A stretch of 64,000 bases of DNA from G963666705 sp963666705 (GCA_963666705.2 CAXXKO010000001.1:496001-560000); one strand, 5' to 3'. Positions 38,233 through 47,277 are shown, counted from the stretch's first letter. The notes: generated by a model not told the origin, from the letters alone. Program-made: numbers and translations.

Positions 38233-39741
38233 ATGACACATGAACGGGACAAGTCGAGCCGGAGCCATGACGGCGCACACGGCGCCGATTGCCCGGTGGA
38301 ATTCACCGTCCTTGGCGAGGGCGACGACAGCTTCGACGGCGGTGCCGCGAACGACATCGTCTTCGCCCGCGCAGGCGACGACACGGTGACCGGCGGGCCC
38401 TGCAACGACGTGATCCTCGGCGGCGACGGCGACGACATGATCGAGGGCAACACCGGCAACGACTGGCTGTTCGGCGGGGACGGCGACGACACCATCGATG
38501 GCGGCGACGGCGACGACCACCTCTATGGCGGCGACGGCGGCGACACCATGCGCGGCGGCGGCGGGCGCGACGAGCTGTACGGCCAGGCCGGCGCGGACAC
38601 CATGCGCGGCGAGGATGGCGATGACCTCATGTATGGCGGCGATGGCGGCGACACCATGCGCGGCGGCGACGGGCGCGATGAGATGCACGGTCAGGCCGGC
38701 GAGGACAACATGCGCGGCGAGGGCGGCGACGACCTCATGGATGGTGGCGCCGAGCGCGACGTCATGCTGGGCGGCGCCGGCGACGACGAGATGCATGGCG
38801 GCGACGGCGGCGACAACATGGATGGCGGCTCGGACGACGACCGCCTGTATGGCGAGGCCGGCGACGACTTCATGCAGGGCAACATCGGCGACGACACCCT
38901 GTTCGGCGGCGATGGGGCCGACACCATGCAGGGCAATTCCGGCGACGACACCCTGCACGGCGGCGACGGCGGCGACCGCATGTACGGGAACGCCGACAAC
39001 GACCGCCTGGACGGTGCCGCGGGCGACGACACGCTCTACGGTGGCGACGGCGAGGACCACCTCCTCGGCGGCCTCGGCGACGACACGATCTGGGGTGAGG
39101 ACGGCGACGACTACGCCCACGGCGGCTACGGCGACGACACCATCGATGGCGGCGACGGCGACGATTTCCTGGTCGGCGGCTTTGGTGACGACACGATCAC
39201 GGGCGGCGCGGACGCCGACGAGCTGATTGGCCAGTGGGGCGACGATTTCCTCTATGGCGGTGACGGCGCCGACCATCTCTTCGGCGGCCGGGGTGCCGAC
39301 CAGCTCGGTGGTGGCGGCGGCAACGATGTCGTCCATGGCGGCGTCGGCGACGACCGGCTGACCGGCGAGGGTGGCCTCGACTTCCTGTATGGCGAGGACG
39401 GCGACGACTACCTCTATGGCGGCGATCAGCAGGACTTCCTGTTCGGCGGCGACGGCGACGACGCGCTCGTCGGCGGGGCGCAGGAAGACCACTTGTGGGG
39501 CGGTGCGGGCGCCGATACCTTCGTCTACCAGCCCACCTACGGCCAGGACTTCGTCGAGGACTTCGAGACCGGCACCGATACGGTCCAGCTCATCGGCCTG
39601 GGCATCGGCGATTTCGCGTCCCTGATGGCGATGGCCTCCGACGCCGCCGGCGATACGGTGATCGATTTCGGCGGCGGCGATACCCTGACCCTCATCGGTA
39701 TCGCCACCGAGGACCTCTCGGTGGGCGACTTCCTGATGTAG
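38233..39741 (+). CDS. RTX (hemolysin-type calcium-binding repeat) secreted protein
   Basis: 502 residues. After about 25 N-terminal residues almost the whole protein is dozens of GGxGxDxhx nonapeptides (GGDGDDTI, GGDGDDHLYGG and similar), which bind Ca2+ and fold into beta-rolls once outside the cell. The last 75 residues (DTFVYQPTYGQDFVEDFETGTDTVQL ... LSVGDFLM) are the typical C-terminal type I secretion segment. No catalytic domain, signal peptide or adhesin module is visible, so it may be a surface coat, calcium sponge or a biofilm protein. No type I exporter gene is in the window. GGAGACAAGC before the ATG is a usable ribosome-binding site. Confidence 0.9.
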   Translation: MTHERDKSSRSHDGAHGADCPVEFTVLGEGDDSFDGGAANDIVFARAGDDTVTGGPCNDVILGGDGDDMIEGNTGNDWLFGGDGDDTIDGGDGDDHLYGGDGGDTMRGGGGRDELYGQAGADTMRGEDGDDLMYGGDGGDTMRGGDGRDEMHGQAGEDNMRGEGGDDLMDGGAERDVMLGGAGDDEMHGGDGGDNMDGGSDDDRLYGEAGDDFMQGNIGDDTLFGGDGADTMQGNSGDDTLHGGDGGDRMYGNADNDRLDGAAGDDTLYGGDGEDHLLGGLGDDTIWGEDGDDYAHGGYGDDTIDGGDGDDFLVGGFGDDTITGGADADELIGQWGDDFLYGGDGADHLFGGRGADQLGGGGGNDVVHGGVGDDRLTGEGGLDFLYGEDGDDYLYGGDQQDFLFGGDGDDALVGGAQEDHLWGGAGADTFVYQPTYGQDFVEDFETGTDTVQLIGLGIGDFASLMAMASDAAGDTVIDFGGGDTLTLIGIATEDLSVGDFLM

Positions 39742-39763
39742 GCGCGGCGCCGTCCGGCGGCCC

Positions 39764-40522
39764 TCAGATGCCCACGATCTCCTGTCCGCCGTTGGGGCAC
39801 ACCACCTGGCCGGTGATGAAGGCCGCCTCGTCCGAGGCCAGGAAGGCGACCAGGTGCGAGACCTCCTCGGGCTCGGCATAGCGCTTCAAGGGGATCAGGG
39901 TCTCGGCGCGCTGGCGCACCCGCTCCATGCTGCCCTTGGCGAGGACCAGCGGCGTCAGGATGCCGCCGGGGGCGATGGCGTTCACGCGGATGCCCCAGGG
40001 CGCGAACTCCTTGGCCCAGGCCTTGGTCAGGCCGAGGAGCGCCGCCTTGGCCGCGGCGTAATGCGGGTGCATGGCCGCACCCGTCTGGCCCGAGGCCGAG
40101 CTCGTGTTGACGATGCTGCCCGACTTCCGCGCCTTCATGCCCGGCACGATGGCCTGCCCGGCGAAGAAGGCACCCGTCACATGGACGGCGAACATGCGGT
40201 CGAAGGCGGCCTCGTCGATCTCGTCCGTTGCCGCCACCTGATCGTAACCGGCGTTGTTGACGAGCACGTCGATGCGTCCCATCGCCGCCTCGGCCCCGGC
40301 GATCGCGTCGGTCGAGGCGGCCACGTTCGAGATGTCGGTGACGATGACCAGCGCCTCGCCACCACCGTCCCGCACCATGCCGGCCGTCTCCTCGGCCGCG
40401 TCGGCCGAGACGTCGTGGGAGATGACCCGCGCGCCCTCGGCGGCGAACCGCAGGCAGTGGGTCCTGCCCATGCCCGAGCCCGCACCCGTGACCAGCGCCA
40501 CCTTGCCTTCGAAACGTCCCAT
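39764..40522 (-). CDS. Short-chain dehydrogenase/reductase (3-oxoacyl reductase type)
   Basis: 252-residue classical SDR: TGAGSGMG loop (about 12-19), NNAG (VLVNNAGYDQ), catalytic Ser in NTSSASGQTG, YAAAK (about 155), and the ending QVVCPNGGQEIVGI. It follows the enolase-superfamily gene by 15 bp, so the two likely work in one pathway, for example sugar-acid or hydroxy-acid breakdown, with the SDR oxidising or reducing the intermediate. Confidence 0.92.
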   Translation of the reverse strand: MGRFEGKVALVTGAGSGMGRTHCLRFAAEGARVISHDVSADAAEETAGMVRDGGGEALVIVTDISNVAASTDAIAGAEAAMGRIDVLVNNAGYDQVAATDEIDEAAFDRMFAVHVTGAFFAGQAIVPGMKARKSGSIVNTSSASGQTGAAMHPHYAAAKAALLGLTKAWAKEFAPWGIRVNAIAPGGILTPLVLAKGSMERVRQRAETLIPLKRYAEPEEVSHLVAFLASDEAAFITGQVVCPNGGQEIVGI

Positions 40523-40537
40523 CGATCGTCCTCCTTC

Positions 40538-41668
40538 TCAAATGCGCCGGTAGGCGGCGAGCGTGGCTTCGTTGAGCGTGACGCCGAGGCCGGGGGCCGT
40601 CGGCACCAGCACGGTGCCGTCGCGCTGGATGGCCAGTGATTCGCGCGTCAGGTTCCAGCGCAGCGGCGATTCCGCGAGCGAGTATTCGAGCGGCTCGGCC
40701 GCCCAGTGCTGGCCCAGGAAGGCCAGGTTCGCGGCCAGCAGGATGTTGCTCTTGTACCCGTGGGGGACCAGGCGACGGCCGTGCTGGCGGGCGAGCGCCG
40801 CGACCCGGCGCAACTCGGTCAGGCCGCCCACCATGGTGGCGTCGGGCTGGACGATATCGACATGCCCGCGCGCGATCATCTCGGCGAATTCGAAGCGCGT
40901 GGTGAGGCCCATGTCGCCGCCGGCGATGGCCACGCCTTGGCCCGAGAGGCGGGCGAAGCCGTCGAGGTCGTCCATGGGCAGCGGCGCCTCGAGCCAGTCG
41001 AGCCCGACCTCGCGGAAGAGCGGGAAAAGCGGCAGCACCGCCTCGGCGCTCTTCCAGTGGGCATAGACGTCGAGCATGAGCCCCATCCCGGCGCCGAGAT
41101 GCTCGCGCGCCGTGCGCAGGACGAGCTCGGCCAGGCCGGGGTCGCGGCCCCATTCGGGCGTGGCGCAAAGCTTGATCGCCTTCACGCCCGTGGCCGCGGC
41201 GCGGTCGAGCCGCTCGCGAATCCGGTCGCGGTCGGCCCCGAGATTGGCGAGCGTGAGGTACGCCGGCACCCGGTCGCGCATGGCCATGCCGAGGAGGGCG
41301 CCCACGGGCTTGCCCTCGGCCTTGCCGCGGATGTCCCAGAGGGCGATGTCGATGGCGCTGATGGCGTGGATCACGACCCCGCGGCGGCCGTAATAGTGGG
41401 TGGCCTCGTACATGGCGTCCCACGCGGCCTCGGGGTCGTCCGCCTCGGCGCCGACGAGCACGGACTTGAGGCTCGGCCAGGAAAGCGACGACAGGGGTGG
41501 GTCGATGATGGCGCGGATCACCGGCGGCGCGCTCGCCACCTCGGCGATGCCGGTGATGCCGGCGTCGGTGTGGACACGGACGACGCAGCCGACGAAGGCC
41601 TCGTCCGTGCCATGGCCGGGTGGCACCTCGGCGCGCAGGTCGATGACCTCGACATCCGTGATCTTCAT
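40538..41668 (-). CDS. Mandelate racemase / muconate lactonizing enzyme family protein
   Basis: Enolase-superfamily enzyme of 376 residues. The capping domain (MKITDVEVIDLRAEVP) is followed by a barrel with Lys in KAIKLCATPEWG (acid/base), metal ligands in LMLDVYAHW (Asp), DWLEAPLPMDD (Glu) and IAGGDMGL (Asp), then VDIVQPDATMVGGLTE and an His in VPHGYKSN. These fit a racemase or sugar-acid dehydratase acting via an enolate; exact substrate not evident. ATG 41668 chosen from family N-terminus; the frame is open further upstream without likeness. Operon with the SDR; divergent from the GST gene. Confidence 0.9.
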   Translation of the reverse strand: MKITDVEVIDLRAEVPPGHGTDEAFVGCVVRVHTDAGITGIAEVASAPPVIRAIIDPPLSSLSWPSLKSVLVGAEADDPEAAWDAMYEATHYYGRRGVVIHAISAIDIALWDIRGKAEGKPVGALLGMAMRDRVPAYLTLANLGADRDRIRERLDRAAATGVKAIKLCATPEWGRDPGLAELVLRTAREHLGAGMGLMLDVYAHWKSAEAVLPLFPLFREVGLDWLEAPLPMDDLDGFARLSGQGVAIAGGDMGLTTRFEFAEMIARGHVDIVQPDATMVGGLTELRRVAALARQHGRRLVPHGYKSNILLAANLAFLGQHWAAEPLEYSLAESPLRWNLTRESLAIQRDGTVLVPTAPGLGVTLNEATLAAYRRI

Positions 41669-41768
41669 GCCTACCGCATAGCGTGATTCGAGATCGCGCG
41701 ACAGGGCTTTCGCGCGCGCGCCGCATGACCCAGAATACCGGCGGCTGAAACCGGGGGAGCCGACCGCC

Positions 41769-42401
41769 ATGTACCGCCTCTACTACGCGCGCCACGCCAT
41801 CGCCATGGCGCCCCAGGTGCTGCTGGGCGAGCTCGACGTGCCGCACGAGCTGATCGAGGTCGATATCTACGCCCCCGACACACCGGACTGGTACGTGAAG
41901 CTCAACCCCAATCGCCGGGTGCCGACGCTCACCTACGACGACCAGGTGGTGTGGGAGGCCGGCGCCATCATGATCCACCTCTGCGACCGCCATCCCGAGA
42001 AGGGCCTGGCGCCGGCACCCGACGACCCGGCGCGCGCGCGCTTCTACCAGTGGATGTTCTATATGGCGAGCACGGTCCACCCCTTCGGCAAGACCTACAA
42101 CTACGCCCACCGCTACTCGACCGAGGCGGCGCATATCCCCGCCATCAAGGCCAAGGCGCTCGAAAACCTGGCCGATATCTACGGGCGCCTCGAGGAAGCC
42201 CTGGAGCCAGGCCCCTACGTCCTTGGCGACCGGTACAGCGCCGCCGACATCAATTTCCTGGTGGCCGCCATCTGGCGGGACCTGGCCGACGCGAAGCTCG
42301 GTGCGCCGGCTTTCGAGAGGCCGAACCTGCGGCGCCTCGCGGCACTCTTGCGCGAGCGGCCGGCCGTCCAGGCCATGCTCGCGATCCACGGCCTCGATTG
42401 A
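41769..42401 (+). CDS. Glutathione S-transferase family protein
   Basis: 210 residues. Thioredoxin-like N-terminal domain (MYRLYYARHAIAMAPQVLLGEL; NPNRRVPTL with the cis-Pro; WEAGAIMIHLCDR, where E/A replaces the usual ES for glutathione binding) and an all-helical C-terminal domain with YSAADINFLVAAIW. Likely role in detoxification or in glutathione-dependent isomerisation or ring cleavage; it is followed after 19 bp by an isomerase-like gene, which suggests a joint catabolic job. Confidence 0.88.
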   Translation: MYRLYYARHAIAMAPQVLLGELDVPHELIEVDIYAPDTPDWYVKLNPNRRVPTLTYDDQVVWEAGAIMIHLCDRHPEKGLAPAPDDPARARFYQWMFYMASTVHPFGKTYNYAHRYSTEAAHIPAIKAKALENLADIYGRLEEALEPGPYVLGDRYSAADINFLVAAIWRDLADAKLGAPAFERPNLRRLAALLRERPAVQAMLAIHGLD

Positions 42402-42420
42402 GAGAGGGAGAAGCAACGAC

Positions 42421-43158
42421 ATGAACGATAGCATCACTCGCCTCGGCCTCATCTATCCGACGGGCGGCGGCGAGTACGAGTACTACAAGTTCGCCGAAGC
42501 CCTCGATTACCGGGTCCGGCCGCTGGTGGTCTGCGCCCAGTCCTACGGCGAGGACTTCGGCCACGACCCGGCGGCGCTGAGTCGCACGGGCAGCCTGCGG
42601 AGCCTCGAGCGGACGGCCAGGAGTCTCCTGCCCCTCGATCCCCATTCGGCCAACTGGGCCTGCACCAGCGGCAGCTTCATCGACGGCCGCGCCCATGCCG
42701 AGGCGCAAGTCGAGATGATCTCGCGGGTCGTGGGCTGCCCAGCGAGCAGCACCTCCCTCGCTTTCGTCCACGCGCTCGAAGCGCTCGGCATCGACCGGGT
42801 GGCCGTCTTGGGCTCCTACATCGAGGTGACGACGCGGGCCTTCACGGTCTTCCTCGACGAGTTCGGCATCGGCATCGAGTGCTTCAAGGCGCTGGGCGCC
42901 CCTGGCGGGCAAGACGCCTTCGACTTCAGCCGCGAGATGATGCTGGACGCCGCGCGGGGGGTGGACGCGCCCGGCGCCGGCGCGATCCTCATCCCCGACA
43001 CGGCCATGGCGGCCATACACCTGATCGCGCCCCTCGAAGAGGAGCTCGGCAAGCCCATTCTCACCGCCAACCAGGTCACCCTCTGGGAGAGCATGCGCCT
43101 CGCCGGCGCGGCCCGCGCCATGCCGGGCTATGGCCGGCTGTTCGAAGAGGCGGTGTAA
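42421..43158 (+). CDS. Maleate isomerase / Asp-Glu racemase superfamily protein
   Basis: 245 residues. Two-lobed Asp/Glu racemase fold as in maleate cis-trans isomerase and arylmalonate decarboxylase: RLGLIYPTGGGEYEYYKF at the start, the first active-site Cys in WACTSGSF (Cys81) and LTANQVTLWESMRLAG near the end. The second active-site Cys of maleate isomerases is not obvious (TANQVTLW has none), so a decarboxylase-like or one-Cys mechanism is possible. Co-directional with the GST gene. Confidence 0.82.
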   Translation: MNDSITRLGLIYPTGGGEYEYYKFAEALDYRVRPLVVCAQSYGEDFGHDPAALSRTGSLRSLERTARSLLPLDPHSANWACTSGSFIDGRAHAEAQVEMISRVVGCPASSTSLAFVHALEALGIDRVAVLGSYIEVTTRAFTVFLDEFGIGIECFKALGAPGGQDAFDFSREMMLDAARGVDAPGAGAILIPDTAMAAIHLIAPLEEELGKPILTANQVTLWESMRLAGAARAMPGYGRLFEEAV

Positions 43159-43183
43159 TGGCGTGGGCGCCACAAAAGAATCC

Positions 43184-43317
43184 CCCTCTCCCCTCGGGGA
43201 GAGGGCCGGGGTGAGGGGGTGTGCGCGCCCGCGCGCCACACAGAGTCTTTCGGCCGCCTCCTGGCGGCCACGCCCTCACCCGGCGCGCTGTGCGCGCCAC
43301 CCTCTCCCCCCAAGGGA
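43184..43317. repeat. REP-like hairpin and inverted partner (BIME-like unit)
   Basis: CCCTCTCCCCTCGGGGAGAGGG (43184-43205) with the leader ACAAAAGAATCCC matches the hairpin at 33073-33090. About 60 bases later GCCCTCACCCGGCGCG... CACCCTCTCCCCCC (to about 43317) is a degraded inverted copy of GGGGAGAGGG...GGGTGAGGG. Such pairs are typical of bacterial REP/BIME repeats after gene ends; this one follows the isomerase gene. Confidence 0.65.
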
Positions 43318-43398
43318 AATGGATTGGGAAAAGGTCTGATCGGACCGCGAATTCGACTCCTCGCCACAACGCCGTGGATACGCATCGGATTCGAGCCA

Positions 43399-43816
43399 CT
43401 AGGGCGTTTCCAGTTCGACTGGAATCGCTCCAGGCCGCGGGGCGGCCCGCCGGTCGCCCGGCGCGCCCGCGCAGGCGCGGACCTCTTGGTCCGCTGCCGC
43501 GAGCGACAAAAAGGGCTAGTACCCACTTTCATAATTCCGTGTGCCATACGATCGCTTTTCCCGTCTCCTCGGTAGGAGGGGGTGCGCCGGCGATGCCGGG
43601 GCATCGTCAAGCATCCCCGACGCCCCGAGGGGGCGGGAAAAGCGACTGGTCGGGCGGCGCCCCGAGGCCCCCGGACGTCGTCGCGCGTCGCTTGTGATGC
43701 CCCGGCATCACGGCGCGCCACCCTCCTAGCCGGGAACCTCGGGGCGCCGTCGTACGGCACACGGAATTATGAAAGTGGGTACTAGAGTGGGTCCGATCAA
43801 AGCGGAACCGCTCTAG
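43399..43816 (+). repeat. Dispersed palindromic CTAG element, copy R2 (split by a MITE)
   Basis: 43399-43519 and 43782-43816 together match R1: CTAGGGCGTTTCCAGTTCG, the GCCCGCGCAGGCGCGGACC core, an internal CTAG, AGTGGGTCCGATCAAAGCGG and a final CCGCTCTAG. The MITE at 43520-43781 interrupts it exactly at the internal CTAG, which is present on both sides. The terminal CTAG supplies the stop codon of the minus-strand hicB-like gene. Confidence 0.85.
43520..43781. mobile_element. 262-bp MITE-like element with long terminal inverted repeats
   Basis: The ends TACCCACTTTCATAATTCCG... and ...CGGAATTATGAAAGTGGGTA are inverted copies; including the flanking AG/CT, 32 of 33 bases pair (43518-43550 with 43751-43783). 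A CTAG duplication flanks the element. The inside is also folded: TCGCTTTTCCCG (43552) pairs with CGGGAAAAGCGA (43634), and the GATGCCGGGGCATC region pairs with a second copy near 43700. No transposase-like frame is present, so it must be moved by an enzyme encoded elsewhere. Confidence 0.8.
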
Positions 43817-44034
43817 GCGCCGACCGCTCGGCCTGATTCGCGAAGTGTTTCCACGCAAGCGGCAAGGGCCGTCTTGCCGTCGGCGATGGCATCGGCCGGT
43901 GTTTCCCCATCACCCATGCACCCCGGCGCATCGGGAAATTCGCACGGGTAGCCGCCTCCCTCGTCTTCGGCCAGCGGCCGAACGGTGAATGGGTGCTTAT
44001 CCACGTCTATCGAAATCTCGTTCCTCTCCGGCAT
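43813..44034 (-). CDS. HicB-like antitoxin domain protein, truncated by repeat R2
   Basis: 73 residues: HPFTVRPLAEDEGGGYPCEFPDAPGCMGDGETPADAIADGKTALAACVETLRESG is the HicB partial RNase H fold (UPF0150). Most HicB antitoxins continue with a DNA-binding domain; this one stops at a TAG that is part of the CTAG end of repeat R2, so the 3' end has probably been replaced. No hicA-like toxin gene (small, dsRBD-like) is seen beside it. It lies 11 bp after the deacetylase gene, in the same direction. Confidence 0.75.
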   Translation of the reverse strand: MPERNEISIDVDKHPFTVRPLAEDEGGGYPCEFPDAPGCMGDGETPADAIADGKTALAACVETLRESGRAVGA

Positions 44035-44045
44035 CGACTACGGTA

Positions 44046-44864
44046 TTACGCGCCGGCCTTCAACACCGGTCTGAGCGCATCGGCCAGGGTGTCGCAGCGG
44101 GTGAACCAGATGCCGGGCTTGGCGGCGATGTAGCGGACCAGGTCCTCGAGCATGCGCATGCGCGCCGGCCGGCCGATGATCTGGGGGTGCATGACCAGCA
44201 TGAAGGTCCGGTCCTCCGCATGGAGCACGTCGAAGTCGGCCTTCCAGGTCTCGAGCACCAGGGCCGGCGCTTGCATGACGCGGTTGAACAGGAGGCGCCC
44301 GAACATGAAGTAGGGCGCGTCGTCCTGGGACCAGTACCAGGGCAGCTCGACCAGGTCCGAGGGCGCGCCGTCGCGCGCGTGCAGGTAGGGGGAATCGTCG
44401 TCGGCGAAGTTGGAGGAGTAGCTGAAGCCCTGCTCGTGGAGGAGGCCCATGGTCTGGGGGCTGAACTCGCCGCCGGGCGCGCGGAAGCCCGCCGCCGGCC
44501 GCCCCATCGCCGCCTGAATCGCCGCCGTGCCGCGCTCCATCTCCTCGCGCTCTTGCGCCGCGCTCATCTCGTAGAGTCGGGCGTGGGTATGGGCGTGGTG
44601 GGCCAGCTCGTGCCCGCCTTCGAGGATGGCCTCGATGGCCGCCGGGTGGCGCTCGACGGTCAGGCCGGGCACGAAGAATGTGGCCTCGATGCCGTAGCGG
44701 GCCAGGAGGTCGAGGATGCGGCCGAGGCCGACCTTGGGGCCGTAGCGGCCCGAGGAGATGGTGACCGGCATGTCCGCCGTCTCGGGCCGGGCGCCGGTCC
44801 AGATGGTCTCGGCATCGAGGTCGAAGGTCAGGGTGACGGGAAAGCCTTGCGGCGTAAGGGGCAT
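44046..44864 (-). CDS. Polysaccharide deacetylase (NodB-homology) family hydrolase
   Basis: 272 residues from ATG 44864 (MPLTPQGFPVTLTFDLDAETIW). The NodB fold shows the metal-binding Asp (FDLDAE), the His region (GHELAHHAHTHARLY), RAPGGEFSPQTM and the C-terminal LVMHPQIIG His. The FDLDAE form resembles the HpPgdA/allantoinase PuuE-like branch, whose members often cleave cyclic amides or imides instead of chitin. Located 10 bp after the flavoenzyme gene, it probably acts in the same small-molecule catabolic route, not on cell wall. Confidence 0.85.
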   Translation of the reverse strand: MPLTPQGFPVTLTFDLDAETIWTGARPETADMPVTISSGRYGPKVGLGRILDLLARYGIEATFFVPGLTVERHPAAIEAILEGGHELAHHAHTHARLYEMSAAQEREEMERGTAAIQAAMGRPAAGFRAPGGEFSPQTMGLLHEQGFSYSSNFADDDSPYLHARDGAPSDLVELPWYWSQDDAPYFMFGRLLFNRVMQAPALVLETWKADFDVLHAEDRTFMLVMHPQIIGRPARMRMLEDLVRYIAAKPGIWFTRCDTLADALRPVLKAGA

Positions 44865-44874
44865 GGCGCGTCTC

Positions 44875-47277
44875 CTACCGCTGGAACGGCGGCTCGGCCA
44901 CCCGCGCCGGGTGGCGCTCGCCCAGGATCTCGATCTCGACGGCCGTGCCGGGCTCGGCCAGATCGGCACGCAAGGAGGCGAAGGCGATGCCCTTGCCCAT
45001 GCGGTGGCCGTAGCCGCCCGAGGTGACGATACCGGCCACCGCGCCGTCCTTCGACACGAGCTCGGCCCCGGCCGCATCGATGCCGCCCGGATCGGCGTCC
45101 GCGTCGATGACGAGACGGGCGATGCGCCCGGCCGGCGCTTCGCCCTGGCGTGCGACGAATGCGTCCCGGCCGATGAAATCCCCCTTCCCAGGCGCGAGGT
45201 ATCGCCCGAGTCCCGCCGCCTGCGGGTCCGAGGAGAGGCCGAATTCGCTGCCCCAACGCGGCCGCCCCGCTTCGAGGCGGAAGCTGTCGAAGGCGCGCCA
45301 GCCGAAATCGACGATGCCCGGACTGGCGGCATGGAGGGCCTGGTAGACGGCGTCCAGCGTCGCCATGGGGCAGTGAAGCTCCCAGCCGGCACCACCGGCG
45401 GCGGAGACGCGGAGGGCCAGCATCTCGATACCGCCGACCGCCAAGGCGCGCGCGGTGAAAGCCGGGAAGGCGGCGTCCGAGAGGTCGGCCCCGCTCGCCC
45501 GTTCGAGCGCCGCGCGCGCGCTTGCGCCGGCGAGGAGGAGGGCGCCCGTCTCCGCCGTCTGGTTGGCGATCGTCACCCCGCCCCCCGGCGGACAATGGGT
45601 TTCGAGCCAGTCGAGCGCTTGCAGCTCCGATGCCGCCGGGCCGGTCAGGTAATAGCGCCCGGGCGCCCGATGGGCCATGAGGAGGAAGGCGGCGAGCCGG
45701 CCGCCCACGGTCAGCATGGGTGCCGCGGCCATGCCCCCGGGCCGCGCCGGGATGCGGTTGGCGCTCAGGCGGGCGAGGAAGGCCGCGGCATCGGGGCCGG
45801 AGACCTCGTACTTGGAGACGCTCGAGAAATCGAGGAGGCCGGCGCCGGCCGCGACCGCCCGGCACTCCGCACCTACGGCCGCGAACCAGTTGGCGCGGCG
45901 GAAGCTCGGCCGGTCGATGGGTTCCTCGCCCTCGGGCGCGAACCAGTTGGGCGCCTCCCAGCCGTTGCGGACGCCGAATGCGGCCCCGCGCGCGGCGAGG
46001 CGATCGTACAACGCGCTCGTCCGCGCCGGTGTCTCGCGCGGCGGCTCCTCATGGGGATGGATGGGGCTGAACTCGTGGACGTACGCGGCCGTCGCCGTCG
46101 CCGCCGCATAGCCGGGGCCGGTCCAGTCGCCGAAGCGGCGCGCATCGATGGCGCTCACGTCGCGGTCGGGCTCGCCCGCCACCATCCAGCGCGCGAGCAG
46201 CGCGCCGCAGCTGCCCGAGAGGGCGATGCCGGCGAAGAAGCCGCTATGCATCCAGAAGTTGGGCAGCCCCGGCACCGGCCCGATCAAGGGGTTGCCGTCG
46301 GCCGAGCGGTTGAGGGGGCCGTTGATGGTGCGCTTGATGCCGAGCTCTCCGAGGATCGGCATACGCCTGAGGGCGGCTTCGAACGACGCGCTCAGGCGCT
46401 CCAGGTCCGGCGCCAGCAACTCCTGCTCGAAGTCGGGCGGCATGCCGTCCTCTGCCCAGAACACGGGCGTGTCGTCGAAGAGGCCGAGCACCAGGCCGCG
46501 GCGCTCCTGCCGGATGTAGAGCGGCGCCTCGATGTCGCGCAGTACCGGCAGCTCGGCCGGCAGGGCCTCGATGCCGGGCACGTCCTCGGTCACGAGATAC
46601 TGGCGCTCGAGTGCTATGGCCGGCGCCTGGTGCCCGACCAGGGCAGCCACCTCCCGCACCCACAGGCCGGCCGCGTTGACCACATGCTCGGCCGTGACGG
46701 GACCCGCCTCCGTCTCGACCCGCCACTCGCCGCCGCCCGTGCGCGAGACGGCCGTCACCCGCGTCCGCCGCCTGATCTCCGCCCCCGCCGCGCGGGCAGC
46801 GTTGGCGTAGGCGTTGGTGAGGCTGGAGGGGTCGATATGCCCGTCCTCGGGCGTGTAGACGCCGCCGAGAACGCCGTCGAGCGCAAGGTAGGGGTGGAGG
46901 GCCTCGAGCTCGCTCGGGCCCACCAGCTCGTAGGGCAGGCCCAAATAGCCCGCCTTGCCCGCGCCGCGGGCATGCTCGTCCATCAGCGCCCGGGTGGTGG
47001 CGACGCGGATGCTGCCGGTCTTGTGGAAGCCGACCGGGTGCCCGGTTTCCGCCTCCAGCGCCTCGTACTCGCGGCTGCTTTCGAGGTAGAGCTGGCTCAA
47101 GGCGTAGCTCGTGCTGTAGTGCGGCACGTTGCCGGCGGCGTGCCAGGTCGAGCCCGAGGTCAGCTCCGCCTTCTCCAGCAACACCGCGTCGGTCCAGCCG
47201 AGCTTGGTGAGGTGGTAGAGGAGCGAGCAGCCGACGACCCCGCCCCCGATGATTGCAACCCGTGCGTGCGATTTCAT
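44875..47277 (-). CDS. FAD-dependent dimethylglycine/sarcosine dehydrogenase-like protein with GcvT domains
   Basis: 800 residues. N-terminal DAO-type FAD domain (VAIIGGGVVGCSLLYHL, about 7-23) with STWHAAGNVPHYS; the His in STWHAAG is the covalent FAD-linkage site of this family. The C-terminal half is a T-protein-like tetrahydrofolate-binding module (about 430-800; GLLDFSSVSKYEVSGPDA, YYLTGPA, GYGHRMGKGIAF). Such enzymes oxidatively demethylate dimethylglycine or sarcosine and pass the one-carbon unit to folate. The nearby old-yellow-enzyme-type demethylases fit a betaine-related theme. Frame intact; followed by the deacetylase-like gene. Confidence 0.9.
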   Translation of the reverse strand: MKSHARVAIIGGGVVGCSLLYHLTKLGWTDAVLLEKAELTSGSTWHAAGNVPHYSTSYALSQLYLESSREYEALEAETGHPVGFHKTGSIRVATTRALMDEHARGAGKAGYLGLPYELVGPSELEALHPYLALDGVLGGVYTPEDGHIDPSSLTNAYANAARAAGAEIRRRTRVTAVSRTGGGEWRVETEAGPVTAEHVVNAAGLWVREVAALVGHQAPAIALERQYLVTEDVPGIEALPAELPVLRDIEAPLYIRQERRGLVLGLFDDTPVFWAEDGMPPDFEQELLAPDLERLSASFEAALRRMPILGELGIKRTINGPLNRSADGNPLIGPVPGLPNFWMHSGFFAGIALSGSCGALLARWMVAGEPDRDVSAIDARRFGDWTGPGYAAATATAAYVHEFSPIHPHEEPPRETPARTSALYDRLAARGAAFGVRNGWEAPNWFAPEGEEPIDRPSFRRANWFAAVGAECRAVAAGAGLLDFSSVSKYEVSGPDAAAFLARLSANRIPARPGGMAAAPMLTVGGRLAAFLLMAHRAPGRYYLTGPAASELQALDWLETHCPPGGGVTIANQTAETGALLLAGASARAALERASGADLSDAAFPAFTARALAVGGIEMLALRVSAAGGAGWELHCPMATLDAVYQALHAASPGIVDFGWRAFDSFRLEAGRPRWGSEFGLSSDPQAAGLGRYLAPGKGDFIGRDAFVARQGEAPAGRIARLVIDADADPGGIDAAGAELVSKDGAVAGIVTSGGYGHRMGKGIAFASLRADLAEPGTAVEIEILGERHPARVAEPPFQR

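Noticed and set aside
38302..39720. Regular repeats in the RTX gene considered as a CRISPR or other non-coding array
   Set aside because: The periodicity is nonapeptide-coding (27 bases, degenerate) with no constant repeat and unique spacers.
43541..43760. Small frames on both strands starting MPYD inside the MITE
   Set aside because: Their similar starts result from the terminal inverted repeats; no ribosome-binding site or family likeness.
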